Shown here: positions 7,440-14,005 of the stretch, piece after piece
How the letters are laid out: every line of letters begins with the position of its first letter
Position numbering within the stretch: position 1 is the first letter of the stretch
Origin: CAVXAE01 sp044225565
GTDB taxonomy: Bacteria > Pseudomonadota > Gammaproteobacteria > Steroidobacterales > Steroidobacteraceae
Assembly: GCA_044225565.1 (NCBI GenBank)
Contig: JBGAIL010000083.1
Span: 1 to 20,600, forward strand
DNA length: 20,600 nucleotides
Direction: 5' to 3'
Translations under genes and position numbers: made by a program
The notes under the pieces: model-generated
Databases searched by the model: none
The model's input: the letters and a program-made list of their open reading frames with translations, nothing else
Told to the model about the DNA's origin: nothing

Positions 7440-7634
7440 CGGCCTCCGGTCCGCGAAGACGGCGCGCCGCTCGAAGCGCGCGCCACGAAGAATTCGCCGC
7501 GGCGCGAAGGCGACGCGGCGTACAGAGGTCGGAGACGGAAGCCGTGTCAGCGGAGCGGGCTCTCGAGCCCCGCCTGGCGCGCTCGCGCATCGTTGCGCTT
7601 GCGTGTACCGCGCGGCGATCCAGTCACCAGCCAC
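7440..7634. other. intergenic stretch without a recognisable gene
   Basis: About 195 bp of GC-rich sequence between the terminator and the tRNA. The only structure I see is GGGCTC-TC-GAGCCC, a 6-bp inverted repeat at about 7559-7572. No convincing protein start with a ribosome site, and no clear promoter for the tRNA, could be identified. Confidence 0.5.
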
Positions 7635-7707
7635 CACAAGTTAGCTCAGTTGGTAGAGCAACGGCCTGTGAAGCCGGGAGTCGCGGGTTCGATTCCCGCA
7701 CTTGTCG
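7635..7707 (+). tRNA. tRNA-His (anticodon GTG at 7668-7670), atypical acceptor end
   Basis: The cloverleaf is clear: T8-A9, D-arm GCTC-AGTTGGTA-GAGC (7644-7659), anticodon arm acggc-CTGTGAA-gccgg (7661-7677), variable loop gagtc, and T-arm GCGGG-TTCGATT-CCCGC (7683-7699). The anticodon GTG reads histidine codons. The acceptor pairs cacaagt (7635-7641) with acttgtc (7700-7706) at six of seven positions; the end pair is C-C. Normal bacterial tRNA-His has an extra G at -1 opposite C73. Here -1 is C and 73 is G, and the next bases read CCCA, not CCA. A one-base shift, reading the 3' end as cttgtcg + C73 + CCA, would restore the His-type end on that side. The gene is therefore either mis-sequenced, unusual or degenerate. 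Confidence 0.85.
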
Positions 7708-7984
7708 CCCACCTTGTCCAAGGTGACTTGTGATGTCGAGCGGGGCCACGGCCCCACATCGAGGTGCCCCAGTGGCCTCGCCGCAGGATGCGGCGCGCAC
7801 CTGACGGTGCGGAGGCGAAGAAGCGCCAGGCCACGGCGCATGCACCGCCTTGAGTAGCCGGGGTGCGCGGCGCCCGGAAGCGTTCCACGCAGGGGCGGGA
7901 ACGTGCAGGCGTCGCGACCCCTGCGGCCCGTGGCGCAGGCGTGGGCGTCGCTTCGAAGTATTCGGTTTGTGTTTGGACGACGTG
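7708..7984. other. hairpin-rich spacer between tRNA-His and the slipin gene
   Basis: There is no gene in this 277-bp stretch, but it holds successive inverted repeats: the palindrome CACCTTGTCCAAGGTG (7710-7725); gatgt...GGGGCC-AC-GGCCCC-acatc (about 7732-7759); CGCCGCA-GGA-TGCGGCG (7779-7795); CGCACC-TGAC-GGTGCG (7796-7811); and CGTTCC...GGAACG further on (about 7880-7905). None is followed by a T run, so they do not look like terminators. They could fold as the 5' leader of the slipin mRNA or as a small RNA processed from the tRNA transcript. No named RNA family was recognised. Confidence 0.4.
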
Positions 7985-7997
7985 AAGGAGAAGAGCA

Positions 7998-9146
7998 ATG
8001 TTCGGAATGAAGCGAATCATCGTCGCCCGGCACGAGCGCGGCCTCGTCTTCCGTAACAGGAGCTTCGAGGCCATCCTCGAGCCGGGCGTGCACTGGCTGT
8101 TCGATCCGCTCGCGCGGACCGAAGTGCAGGTGTACGACCTGACGACCCCGGAATTCGAGCACCCGCGCGTCGACTTCCTCGTGAAGGATGCGCGCGCCAC
8201 GGTCGAGAAGCACTTCGAGATCGTGGAGCTCGGCGACCGTGAAGTCGGCGTCGTATACAAGCACGGCAAGGTCGCGGGCGTGCTTGCGCCGGGTCGGCGC
8301 CAGCTCTACTGGCGCAGCCCCATCGAAGTGCGTGTCGAGAAGGTGGACATCTCGGAGGAATTCGAGATTCCGTCGCAGCTCGCAAGCATCCTCGTGCGTG
8401 CGAAGGCGCCTCTCGCGGCTTCGGTCGCGGAAGCGGTGAGCGCCATCGAAGTGCCGGACACCGCGATCGGCCTTCTGATCGTGGACGGCGGGCTCGCGAA
8501 GGTGCTCGAGCCGGGACTGCACGCGTTCTGGAAGTACCAGCGCGCGCTGAAGACCGAGCTCGTGGACCGCCGCGTGCAGGCCATGGAAGTCTCGGGCCAG
8601 GAGATCCTGACCCGCGACAAGGTGAGCCTGCGTGTGAACCTCACCGCGCTCTGGCAGGTGCTGGACGTGGTGAAGGCGCGCAGTGAGCTGAGCAACTTCG
8701 TGGAGCTCGTCTACAAGGAGCTGCAGTTCGCGCTGCGCGAGGCGGTGGGTGTGCGCACTCTCGATGAGCTGCTCGGCGACAAGGGCGTGCTGGATCGCGA
8801 GATCGGCACGGCCGTACGCGCCAAGGTCGAGGAGCACGGCATGGTGGTGCGTTCGGTGGGCGTGAAGGACGTCATCCTGCCTGGTGAGATGAAGACCATC
8901 CTCAACCAGGTGGTGGAGGCGGAGAAGATCGCCCAGGCGAACCTCATCAAGCGTCGCGAGGAGACGGCGGCGACCCGTTCGCTGCTGAACACCGCTCGCC
9001 TCATGGACGAGAACCCGACGCTGCTTCGCCTGAAGGAGCTCGAGACGCTGGAGAAGGTGACCGAGAAGATCGACAAGCTCACGGTCTTCGGTGGCCTCGA
9101 TGGCGTGCTGAAGGACGTGGTGCGGATCCGGGTGCCCGGCACCTGA
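7998..9146 (+). CDS. slipin / SPFH (stomatin-prohibitin) family protein
   Basis: 382 residues. Slipins are membrane-associated scaffold proteins that form large oligomers and organise membrane microdomains or partner proteases and transporters. The SPFH region runs over roughly residues 8-40 and 140-310, with EAILEPGVHWLFDPL, LIVDGGLAKVLEPGLHAFW, DRRVQAMEVSGQEILTRDKV, VSLRVNLTALWQV and the later VRSVGVKDVILPGEMKTIL. The segment EAEKIAQANLIKRREETAAT and the Glu/Lys-rich tail predict a coiled coil. A repeat of the EPG-H motif near residues 28 and 170 suggests a duplicated N-terminal module. No N-terminal membrane helix is visible, unlike classical stomatins. Start: ATG 7998 with AAGGAG 8 nt upstream. 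It is monocistronic, closed by the terminator at 9168-9202, with no NfeD protease partner beside it. Confidence 0.88.
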   Translation: MFGMKRIIVARHERGLVFRNRSFEAILEPGVHWLFDPLARTEVQVYDLTTPEFEHPRVDFLVKDARATVEKHFEIVELGDREVGVVYKHGKVAGVLAPGRRQLYWRSPIEVRVEKVDISEEFEIPSQLASILVRAKAPLAASVAEAVSAIEVPDTAIGLLIVDGGLAKVLEPGLHAFWKYQRALKTELVDRRVQAMEVSGQEILTRDKVSLRVNLTALWQVLDVVKARSELSNFVELVYKELQFALREAVGVRTLDELLGDKGVLDREIGTAVRAKVEEHGMVVRSVGVKDVILPGEMKTILNQVVEAEKIAQANLIKRREETAATRSLLNTARLMDENPTLLRLKELETLEKVTEKIDKLTVFGGLDGVLKDVVRIRVPGT

Positions 9147-9167
9147 TTTCGATTCGCATCGCGACGG

Positions 9168-9202
9168 GCCTGGCGGGTGCAATGCCCGCCAGGCTTTTTT
9201 TT
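9168..9202 (+). terminator. intrinsic terminator of the slipin gene
   Basis: GCCTGGCGGG (9168-9177) pairs perfectly with CCCGCCAGGC (9185-9194) across the loop tgcaatg, followed by eight T (9195-9202). It lies 22 nt after the slipin stop codon. Confidence 0.95.
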
Positions 9203-9260
9203 ACAGAATCTGGGCAACCCCGAAAGCTTTCTCCCGGAAACCCGGAACTTCTTTACTTTG

Positions 9261-9280
9261 AACATATCTTAAGATATGTT
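9261..9280. promoter_or_regulatory. perfect 20-bp palindrome, probable PadR operator
   Basis: AACATATCTTAAGATATGTT is an uninterrupted perfect inverted repeat, standing out as AT-rich in a GC-rich region. It lies 28-47 bp upstream of the PadR ATG, where it would overlap the promoter. A further partial half-site, CCATATCTGG (9287-9296), follows beside the ribosome site. PadR proteins typically autorepress through AT-rich palindromes of this kind, so autoregulation of the padR-MFS operon is inferred. Confidence 0.8.
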
Positions 9281-9307
9281 TTTAGCCATATCTGGAGGTA
9301 CTACACC

Positions 9308-9961
9308 ATGCATCGACATTTCCATCACCACTTTTCCGGCCGTCACGGCCATCGTCACTTCGGCGGCCACGGTCGCGGCGGGTTCTTCGGCGGTCGCTTC
9401 GGCGGCGGCGGGGGCCACGGCATGCGCATGGCGCGCATGCTCGGCTCGGGCGACCTGCAGCTCGTCATCCTGAAGCTGCTCAGCGAGAAGCCCCGGCACG
9501 GCTACGAGATCATCAAGGCCATCGAGGAGCACTCGAGCGGCATCTACACGCCGAGCCCCGGCATGGTCTACCCCGCCCTCACCTATCTCGAGGAGACGGG
9601 CTACGCCACGGCCGCCGCGGAAGGCGCGAAGAAGCTCTACAGCATCACGCCCGAAGGCGAGGCGCACCTGCAGGAGAACCGCGGCACCGCCGACGAAGTC
9701 TGGAACCAGCTCGCCGCCGTCGGCCGCCGCTTCGCGAGCTTCCAGCAGCAGGCCGCCGAAGAGGAGGACGTCGCCGAGAACTTCGGCCGCGGCTCCGGCC
9801 GCGAGCGGCGCGCCGAATGGCACGAGCTCAAGGCCGAGTTCCGCGGCCTGCGCGAGGAGCTGAAGACGGCCATCTATGAGAAGCTGAACGCCTCCCTGGA
9901 AGAGAAGCAGCGCGTGCTCGCCATCCTACGGCGCGCGGTCGAGGACATCCGCAAGTCATGA
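9308..9961 (+). CDS. PadR family transcriptional regulator with His/Gly-rich N-terminal extension
   Basis: 217 residues. The PadR winged-helix domain begins at about residue 46 with LGSGDLQLVILKLLSEKPRHGYEIIKAIEE, then GIYTPSPGMVYPALTYLEETGYAT and the wing KKLYSITPEGEAHLQEN. The C-terminal half is helical and charged, as in the dimerisation helices of the family. Ahead of the domain lies an unusual tail of about 40 residues, MHRHFHHHFSGRHGHRHFGG and onward, made of His, Gly, Arg and Phe, a plausible metal-binding or disordered segment. Start: ATG 9308 with GGAGG 9 nt upstream; a longer reading from 9182 would run back through the terminator and operator and is rejected. The gene overlaps the MFS exporter by 4 nt (ATGA), so regulator and transporter are one operon behind the palindrome. 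Confidence 0.92.
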   Translation: MHRHFHHHFSGRHGHRHFGGHGRGGFFGGRFGGGGGHGMRMARMLGSGDLQLVILKLLSEKPRHGYEIIKAIEEHSSGIYTPSPGMVYPALTYLEETGYATAAAEGAKKLYSITPEGEAHLQENRGTADEVWNQLAAVGRRFASFQQQAAEEEDVAENFGRGSGRERRAEWHELKAEFRGLREELKTAIYEKLNASLEEKQRVLAILRRAVEDIRKS

Positions 9962-11223
9962 GCCCCACCCTGCCCGCTGCCGGCTCGTTCACGAGCCGGC
10001 AGAAGATCGTCGTCGCGATCCTGGCCTTCCTGCAGTTCACCATCGTGCTCGACTTCATGCTGCTCTCGCCGCTCGGCGCCATCGTGATGCCGGCGCTGAG
10101 CATCTCGACGGCGCAGTTCGGCCTCGTGGTATCCGTCTACGCGTTCAGTGCCGGCGTGGCCGGCTTCCTGGCAGCGGGCTACGCGGACCGCTTCGATCGC
10201 AAGACGATGTTGCTGGTCTTCTATGCAGGGTTCCTGGCGGGCACCCTGCTCTGCGGCATGGTCTCCACCTATCACGGCCTCCTCGTCGCGCGCATGGTCG
10301 CGGGGCTGTTCGGCGGCGTCGTGTCGGCAGTCTCGATGGCGATCATCACTGACCTCTTCCCGCTGCAGATGCGCGGGCGCGTCATGGGCATCGTCCAGAC
10401 GGCGTTCGCGGCGAGCTCCGTGCTCGGCATTCCTCTCGCCCTCGTGCTCTCGAACCACGGCGGGTGGAACAAGCCGTTCCTGCTGATCGCGGGCGTGGGC
10501 GCGCTCGTCGGCGTGCTCATCAAGTGGGGATTGCCCGCGGTGCGCGGGCATCTGGCGCATCATCCGGACCGCAAGCCCCTGCATCATCTCCTGAGCACGC
10601 TCGCCAACCGGCATTACCTGCTCGGCTTCGCCGCCACCGGCCTGCTGACGGTGGGCGGCTTCATGCTGATGCCCTTCGTCAGCATCTTCACCGTGCACAA
10701 CGTCGGCATCCCGGTGGAGAAGCTGCCGGTCATGTACACCGTCACCGGCATCGCCTCCATCGTCATGGGCCCGTTGATCGGGCGCGCCAGCGACTCGTTC
10801 GGGAAGCTGAAGGTGTTCCTGTTCGGCTGCATCGTCACCATCGTCATGGTGACGATCTACACGCACCTGCACGTCGTCCCGCTCGCCATGCTCATCGCGG
10901 TGATGGTGGTGCTGCACATCGGCATCTTCTCGCGCATGATCTCCTCCACCGCGCTCACCTCGGCGCTGCCCCAGCCCACGGATCGCGGCGCGTACATGTC
11001 CATCAGCTCGTCGTTGCAGCAGATGTCGGGCGGCATCGCCGCGGTGATCGCGGGCTCCATCGTCGCGCAGGCGCCGGATGGCACGCTGCTGCACTTCCCG
11101 GTGCTCGGTTATGTGTTGATCTGCACCACGCTGCTGTCGCTGGCCCTGATGGCGCTCATCGATCGAAGGGTGCGCGAAGGCGAAGCGCCGTTGGTGCCTC
11201 GCCCTGCGGTGGCGCCGGAATAG
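9958..11223 (+). CDS. MFS transporter (DHA1-like drug/metabolite exporter)
   Basis: 421 residues with about twelve hydrophobic segments, the standard MFS size. TM1 reads IVVAILAFLQFTIVLDFMLL. The TM2-TM3 loop carries the family signature as GYADRFDRKTMLLVFYAGF (consensus G-x-x-D-R-x-G-R-R/K), with a related RASDSFGKLKVFLFG loop in the second half. TM4-TM5 hold RMVAGLFGGVVSAVSMAIITDLFP and RGRVMGIVQTAFAASSVLGIP, resembling the antiporter motif C of exporters. Joined by a 4-nt overlap to the PadR gene, it is presumably induced when PadR releases the upstream palindrome. Exported compound unknown; PadR-linked transporters often expel phenolics or antibiotics. The gene ends one base from the stop codon of the convergent DUF885 gene. 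Confidence 0.9.
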   Translation: MSPTLPAAGSFTSRQKIVVAILAFLQFTIVLDFMLLSPLGAIVMPALSISTAQFGLVVSVYAFSAGVAGFLAAGYADRFDRKTMLLVFYAGFLAGTLLCGMVSTYHGLLVARMVAGLFGGVVSAVSMAIITDLFPLQMRGRVMGIVQTAFAASSVLGIPLALVLSNHGGWNKPFLLIAGVGALVGVLIKWGLPAVRGHLAHHPDRKPLHHLLSTLANRHYLLGFAATGLLTVGGFMLMPFVSIFTVHNVGIPVEKLPVMYTVTGIASIVMGPLIGRASDSFGKLKVFLFGCIVTIVMVTIYTHLHVVPLAMLIAVMVVLHIGIFSRMISSTALTSALPQPTDRGAYMSISSSLQQMSGGIAAVIAGSIVAQAPDGTLLHFPVLGYVLICTTLLSLALMALIDRRVREGEAPLVPRPAVAPE

Positions 11224-11224
11224 C

Positions 11225-12985
11225 TCAATTGCCCCGCATCACGCCCTCTTCCCACGCCCGCACGATCTTCTCGAGCGTATCGAGCGGCACTGCGCCGCTG
11301 CCCAGCACCACGTCGTGGAAGGCACGCACGTCGAACTTTGAGCCGAGCTTCGCTTCGGCCTCGCGCCGCAGCTCGAGGAACTTCAGCTGCCCGATCTTGT
11401 ACGCCAGCGCCTGGCCGGGCCAGGCGATGTAGCGATCCACCTCGTTCACGATGTCCGCCTCGGTCTTCGCGGCATTGGCCTTGAAGTAGTCGACCGCCTG
11501 CTGGCGCGTCCAGTGCTTGTAGTGCATGCCCGTGTCCACCACCAGCCGCACGGCACGCCACATCTCGTAGGTGAGCTGGCCGAACTTCGAGTACGGATCC
11601 TGGTAGAGCCCCAGCTCTTCCCCGAGACTCTCCGAATAGAGGCCCCAGCCTTCCACGAACGCGGTGAAGCCCGCCTTGCGGCGAAAGGTCGGCAGTCCTT
11701 CCAGCTCCATCGCCAGGGCCAGCTGCAGGTGATGGCCCGGCACGGCCTCGTGCACCGTCAGCACTTCGATCTCGTACTTCGGCCGCACTTCGGGGCGGTA
11801 GAGGTTCACGTAGTAGTAGCCCGCGCGCAGGCCATCGAGCGCGGGCTCCTGGTAGTACGCCGTAGTGGTGTTCGGAGCGCTGGTGGCAGGAATGGGCCGC
11901 AAGCCATAGGGCATGCGCGGCAGCTTCCCGAACAGCCTCACCAGCTCCGGATCGATGCGCTTCGCCGTGGTGGCGTAGGCCGAGAACAGCTCCTCGGGCG
12001 TCTTGTAGTAGAACCGGGGATCGGTGCGCAGGAACTGCACGAACTCCTCGAAGCTGCCCTTGAAGCCTATCGCCTCGATCACGCGATCCATCTCGCCGCG
12101 GATGCGCGCCACTTCCTTCAGGCCGATCTCGTGGATTTGCTGCGGCGTGAGCGAGGTGGTGGTATGAAAAGCGGCACGCTCGCCATAGAACGCATCGCCA
12201 TCCGGCGTGTCCCAGATGCCCACGGTGGTGCGGCCGGCCGGCAGGTACTGCTTCCGGAAGAATTCGTCGAGCCGCCGATAGGCGGGCAGAACCACCTGCT
12301 CCACCGCAGCACGCCCTTCCGCGGCGAGTTGCGTGCGCTGCGCCTGCGGTATCGAGGCGGACATGCGCTTGAAGGGCTCGAAGAACGCGCTCTCTTCGGG
12401 CTTCGCGGAAGAAAGCGTCGCCAGCGGCTGCACGATGCGGTCGAGCACGACGCGCGGTTGCGTGCGTTTCTCGCGAATCGCGATCTTCAGCAGCGCGATG
12501 CTCTGGTCGATGTATGGGCCGATCGCCCGCAGGCGGGCGACCCAGCTCTCGTAGTCGCGCACCGAGTCGAAGGCGATCAGTTCCGCCGTCTCGGACAGCG
12601 TGTGCAGGCCGTCGCGCGAGAGAATCTGGTAGAGATGATCCTTGAACGGCTTCGTCGCGAGGCGGGCGCGATAATCGTGCTCGAAGAGGTCGTAGCTCAG
12701 CTGGTCCGCGGCGGAGAGTCCGTTGCGATCGATGGCATGCAGCCGCTCGAGCGTCTGAGCGTCCGCTGCGTCCCGGCGCGCGATGGCCGCCGGGCTGAGA
12801 TCGGGCAGGCGCGCGTCGTATCGATGATCGCCGAGGTAAGTCGCAGCGAGCGGGTTCTCGCGGACGTCGCGCTCCCAGGACTCGTCGAACAACTGGTGCA
12901 ACGCCTGCGAGCCCTGCCCGGCTGCGACGCAGACAACCGGAAGGAAGGTTAGCGCCGCGAAGCAGATGAGACGCCGCACGCTCAT
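11225..12985 (-). CDS. secreted DUF885 family putative metallopeptidase
   Basis: 586 residues from ATG 12985, chosen because it opens a good signal peptide (MSVRRLICFAALTFLPVVCV, cleavage likely after CVA-A). The mature protein is the DUF885 family, helical zinc-peptidase-like proteins. The putative metal site is visible as HEAVPGHH (residues 412-419), with a downstream glutamate in FVEGWGLYSE (E445), the arrangement expected for a gluzincin-like HExxxGH...E site. Other family landmarks are FAYYQEPALDGLRAGYYYVNLY-like sequence near residue 375 and WPGQALAYKIGQLKFLELR near 545. A longer start at 13027 is possible but spoils the signal peptide. It lies 52 nt downstream of the PBP7 gene on the same strand. 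A periplasmic or extracellular peptide-degrading role is inferred; substrate unknown. Confidence 0.88.
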   Translation of the reverse strand: MSVRRLICFAALTFLPVVCVAAGQGSQALHQLFDESWERDVRENPLAATYLGDHRYDARLPDLSPAAIARRDAADAQTLERLHAIDRNGLSAADQLSYDLFEHDYRARLATKPFKDHLYQILSRDGLHTLSETAELIAFDSVRDYESWVARLRAIGPYIDQSIALLKIAIREKRTQPRVVLDRIVQPLATLSSAKPEESAFFEPFKRMSASIPQAQRTQLAAEGRAAVEQVVLPAYRRLDEFFRKQYLPAGRTTVGIWDTPDGDAFYGERAAFHTTTSLTPQQIHEIGLKEVARIRGEMDRVIEAIGFKGSFEEFVQFLRTDPRFYYKTPEELFSAYATTAKRIDPELVRLFGKLPRMPYGLRPIPATSAPNTTTAYYQEPALDGLRAGYYYVNLYRPEVRPKYEIEVLTVHEAVPGHHLQLALAMELEGLPTFRRKAGFTAFVEGWGLYSESLGEELGLYQDPYSKFGQLTYEMWRAVRLVVDTGMHYKHWTRQQAVDYFKANAAKTEADIVNEVDRYIAWPGQALAYKIGQLKFLELRREAEAKLGSKFDVRAFHDVVLGSGAVPLDTLEKIVRAWEEGVMRGN

Positions 12986-13037
12986 CGCCCGCCGTACGCT
13001 CCTGCGCGTCTCGCGGCCGTGCAGCATCCCGCGCCCA

Positions 13038-13907
13038 TCAGTCCGCCGCAGTGGCTTTCGCCGCGCGGCTCTCCATCCAGGTGCGGATGCGCTTCGCATC
13101 GGCGACCCGGGTGTACTTGCCCACGGAGTTCAGCAGCACGAAGGTGACCTTCCGGTCTTCCACCTTGGCCTGCATCACCAGGCAATGCCCCGCTTCGCTG
13201 ATGTAGCCGGTCTTCTGCACCGCCACGTCCCACATGGGGTTCGACACCAGCGAATTGGTGTTGTGGAAGCCGAGCAGGCGCTTGCCCACGCGCACCGTGT
13301 GCTCGCGGCTGGTGGACCAGTCGCGGATCCTCTCGTTGCGGCCCGCGGCCGCGATGAGCTTGGCGAGGTCGCGCGCGGTGGAGACGTTCGCACTGGAAAG
13401 CCCGGAAGGATCCACGAACTTCGTATTCGTCATGCCGAGGGCGCGCGCCTTCAGGTTCATGGTGCGGACGAAGGCCCTGAGGCCGCCCGGATAACTCCGC
13501 CCCAGCGCGTGCGCGGCGCGGTTTTCCGAAGACATGAGCGCGAGGTGCAGCAGATCGCGGCGGGTGAGCTTCGCCCCGAAGGGCAGGCGCGAGTACCAGC
13601 CCTTGCCCTTGCGGCTGTCGTCCTTCACGAGCTCCACGCGCTCGTCCAGCGACTGCTTGCCGTCGAGCACCACGAGGGCGGTCATCAGCTTGGTGATGGA
13701 GGCGATGGGGGTGACGTCGTCCTGATTGCGTGCGAACACCACCGAGGCGTTGGATTCGTCCAGCACCAGCACGGCGCTGGAGCGGACGTCCGGCCCGTTC
13801 GTGGCCTTGCGCTTCGCGGCCGCGGGAGCGTGCGAGCCGAGCCCCGCGAAACCCACTGCGGCGAGCACCGCCGCCAGAACCACCCGCCGTCTCAGCATCG
13901 ACCCCAT
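13038..13907 (-). CDS. pbpG: D-alanyl-D-alanine endopeptidase, PBP7 type (peptidase S11)
   Basis: 289 residues. A signal sequence (MGSMLRRRVVLAAVLAAVGF, cleavage near residue 30) sends it to the periplasm. All three penicillin-binding motifs are present: S70-I-T-K73 with the catalytic serine (IASITKLMTALVVLD), S127-E-N129 (LMSSENRAAHALGRSYPGG) and K232-T-G234 (VAVQKTGYISEAG). The short size and absence of a C-terminal domain fit PBP7/PbpG, which cuts D-Ala-meso-DAP crosslinks, rather than PBP5/6. Starts at 13907 and 13898 (SML) are both possible; neither has a strong ribosome site. It is preceded by a REP-like hairpin and followed by the DUF885 gene. It may be read from the upstream receptor operon or from its own promoter; no promoter was identified in the 38 nt beyond the hairpin. 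Confidence 0.92.
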   Translation of the reverse strand: MGSMLRRRVVLAAVLAAVGFAGLGSHAPAAAKRKATNGPDVRSSAVLVLDESNASVVFARNQDDVTPIASITKLMTALVVLDGKQSLDERVELVKDDSRKGKGWYSRLPFGAKLTRRDLLHLALMSSENRAAHALGRSYPGGLRAFVRTMNLKARALGMTNTKFVDPSGLSSANVSTARDLAKLIAAAGRNERIRDWSTSREHTVRVGKRLLGFHNTNSLVSNPMWDVAVQKTGYISEAGHCLVMQAKVEDRKVTFVLLNSVGKYTRVADAKRIRTWMESRAAKATAAD

Positions 13908-13945
13908 TTCCCGGCTGCCCCCGATGGGGCCGGGAGTGTAGCAGT

Positions 13946-14002
13946 GGGGTGAGGTCTTGCAATGTGCACGAGCCGCCCGTGCACGTTGCAAGACCTGACC
14001 CC
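13946..14002. repeat. REP-like palindromic element, 25-bp arms
   Basis: The left arm 13946-13970 starts GGGGTGAGGTCTTGCAATG and ends GTGCACG. The right arm 13978-14002 is its reverse complement except at two positions, with the 7-nt loop agccgcc. The core GGGGTSAGGTCTTGCAA is of the kind seen as dispersed palindromes associated with REP-associated tyrosine transposases in gammaproteobacteria (from memory, not searched). It begins 3 nt after the serine hydrolase stop and lies wholly between genes, so it could end or stabilise that mRNA. It has no T tail. No transposase gene is in the window. Confidence 0.75.
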
Positions 14003-14005
14003 GGA

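Noticed and set aside
7321..7440. FMN or other known riboswitch, because the complement contains tccggatgggct, resembling part of the FMN motif
   Set aside because: The other conserved FMN elements are absent, and the promoter and T tail place the transcript on the plus strand.
7641..9182. 513-codon minus-strand open frame over the slipin gene and the tRNA
   Set aside because: It is the antisense of the slipin gene, and its end encodes the CGNRTRDSRLHRPLLYQLS string that arises from translating a tRNA backwards.
9182..9307. Longer start for the PadR gene at 9182
   Set aside because: It would place coding sequence over the slipin terminator and the operator palindrome. The ATG at 9308 has its own GGAGG at good spacing.
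11513..12952. 479-codon plus-strand open frame opposite the DUF885 gene
   Set aside because: It is a shadow of a clear metallopeptidase with a signal peptide and the HEAVPGHH motif on the other strand.
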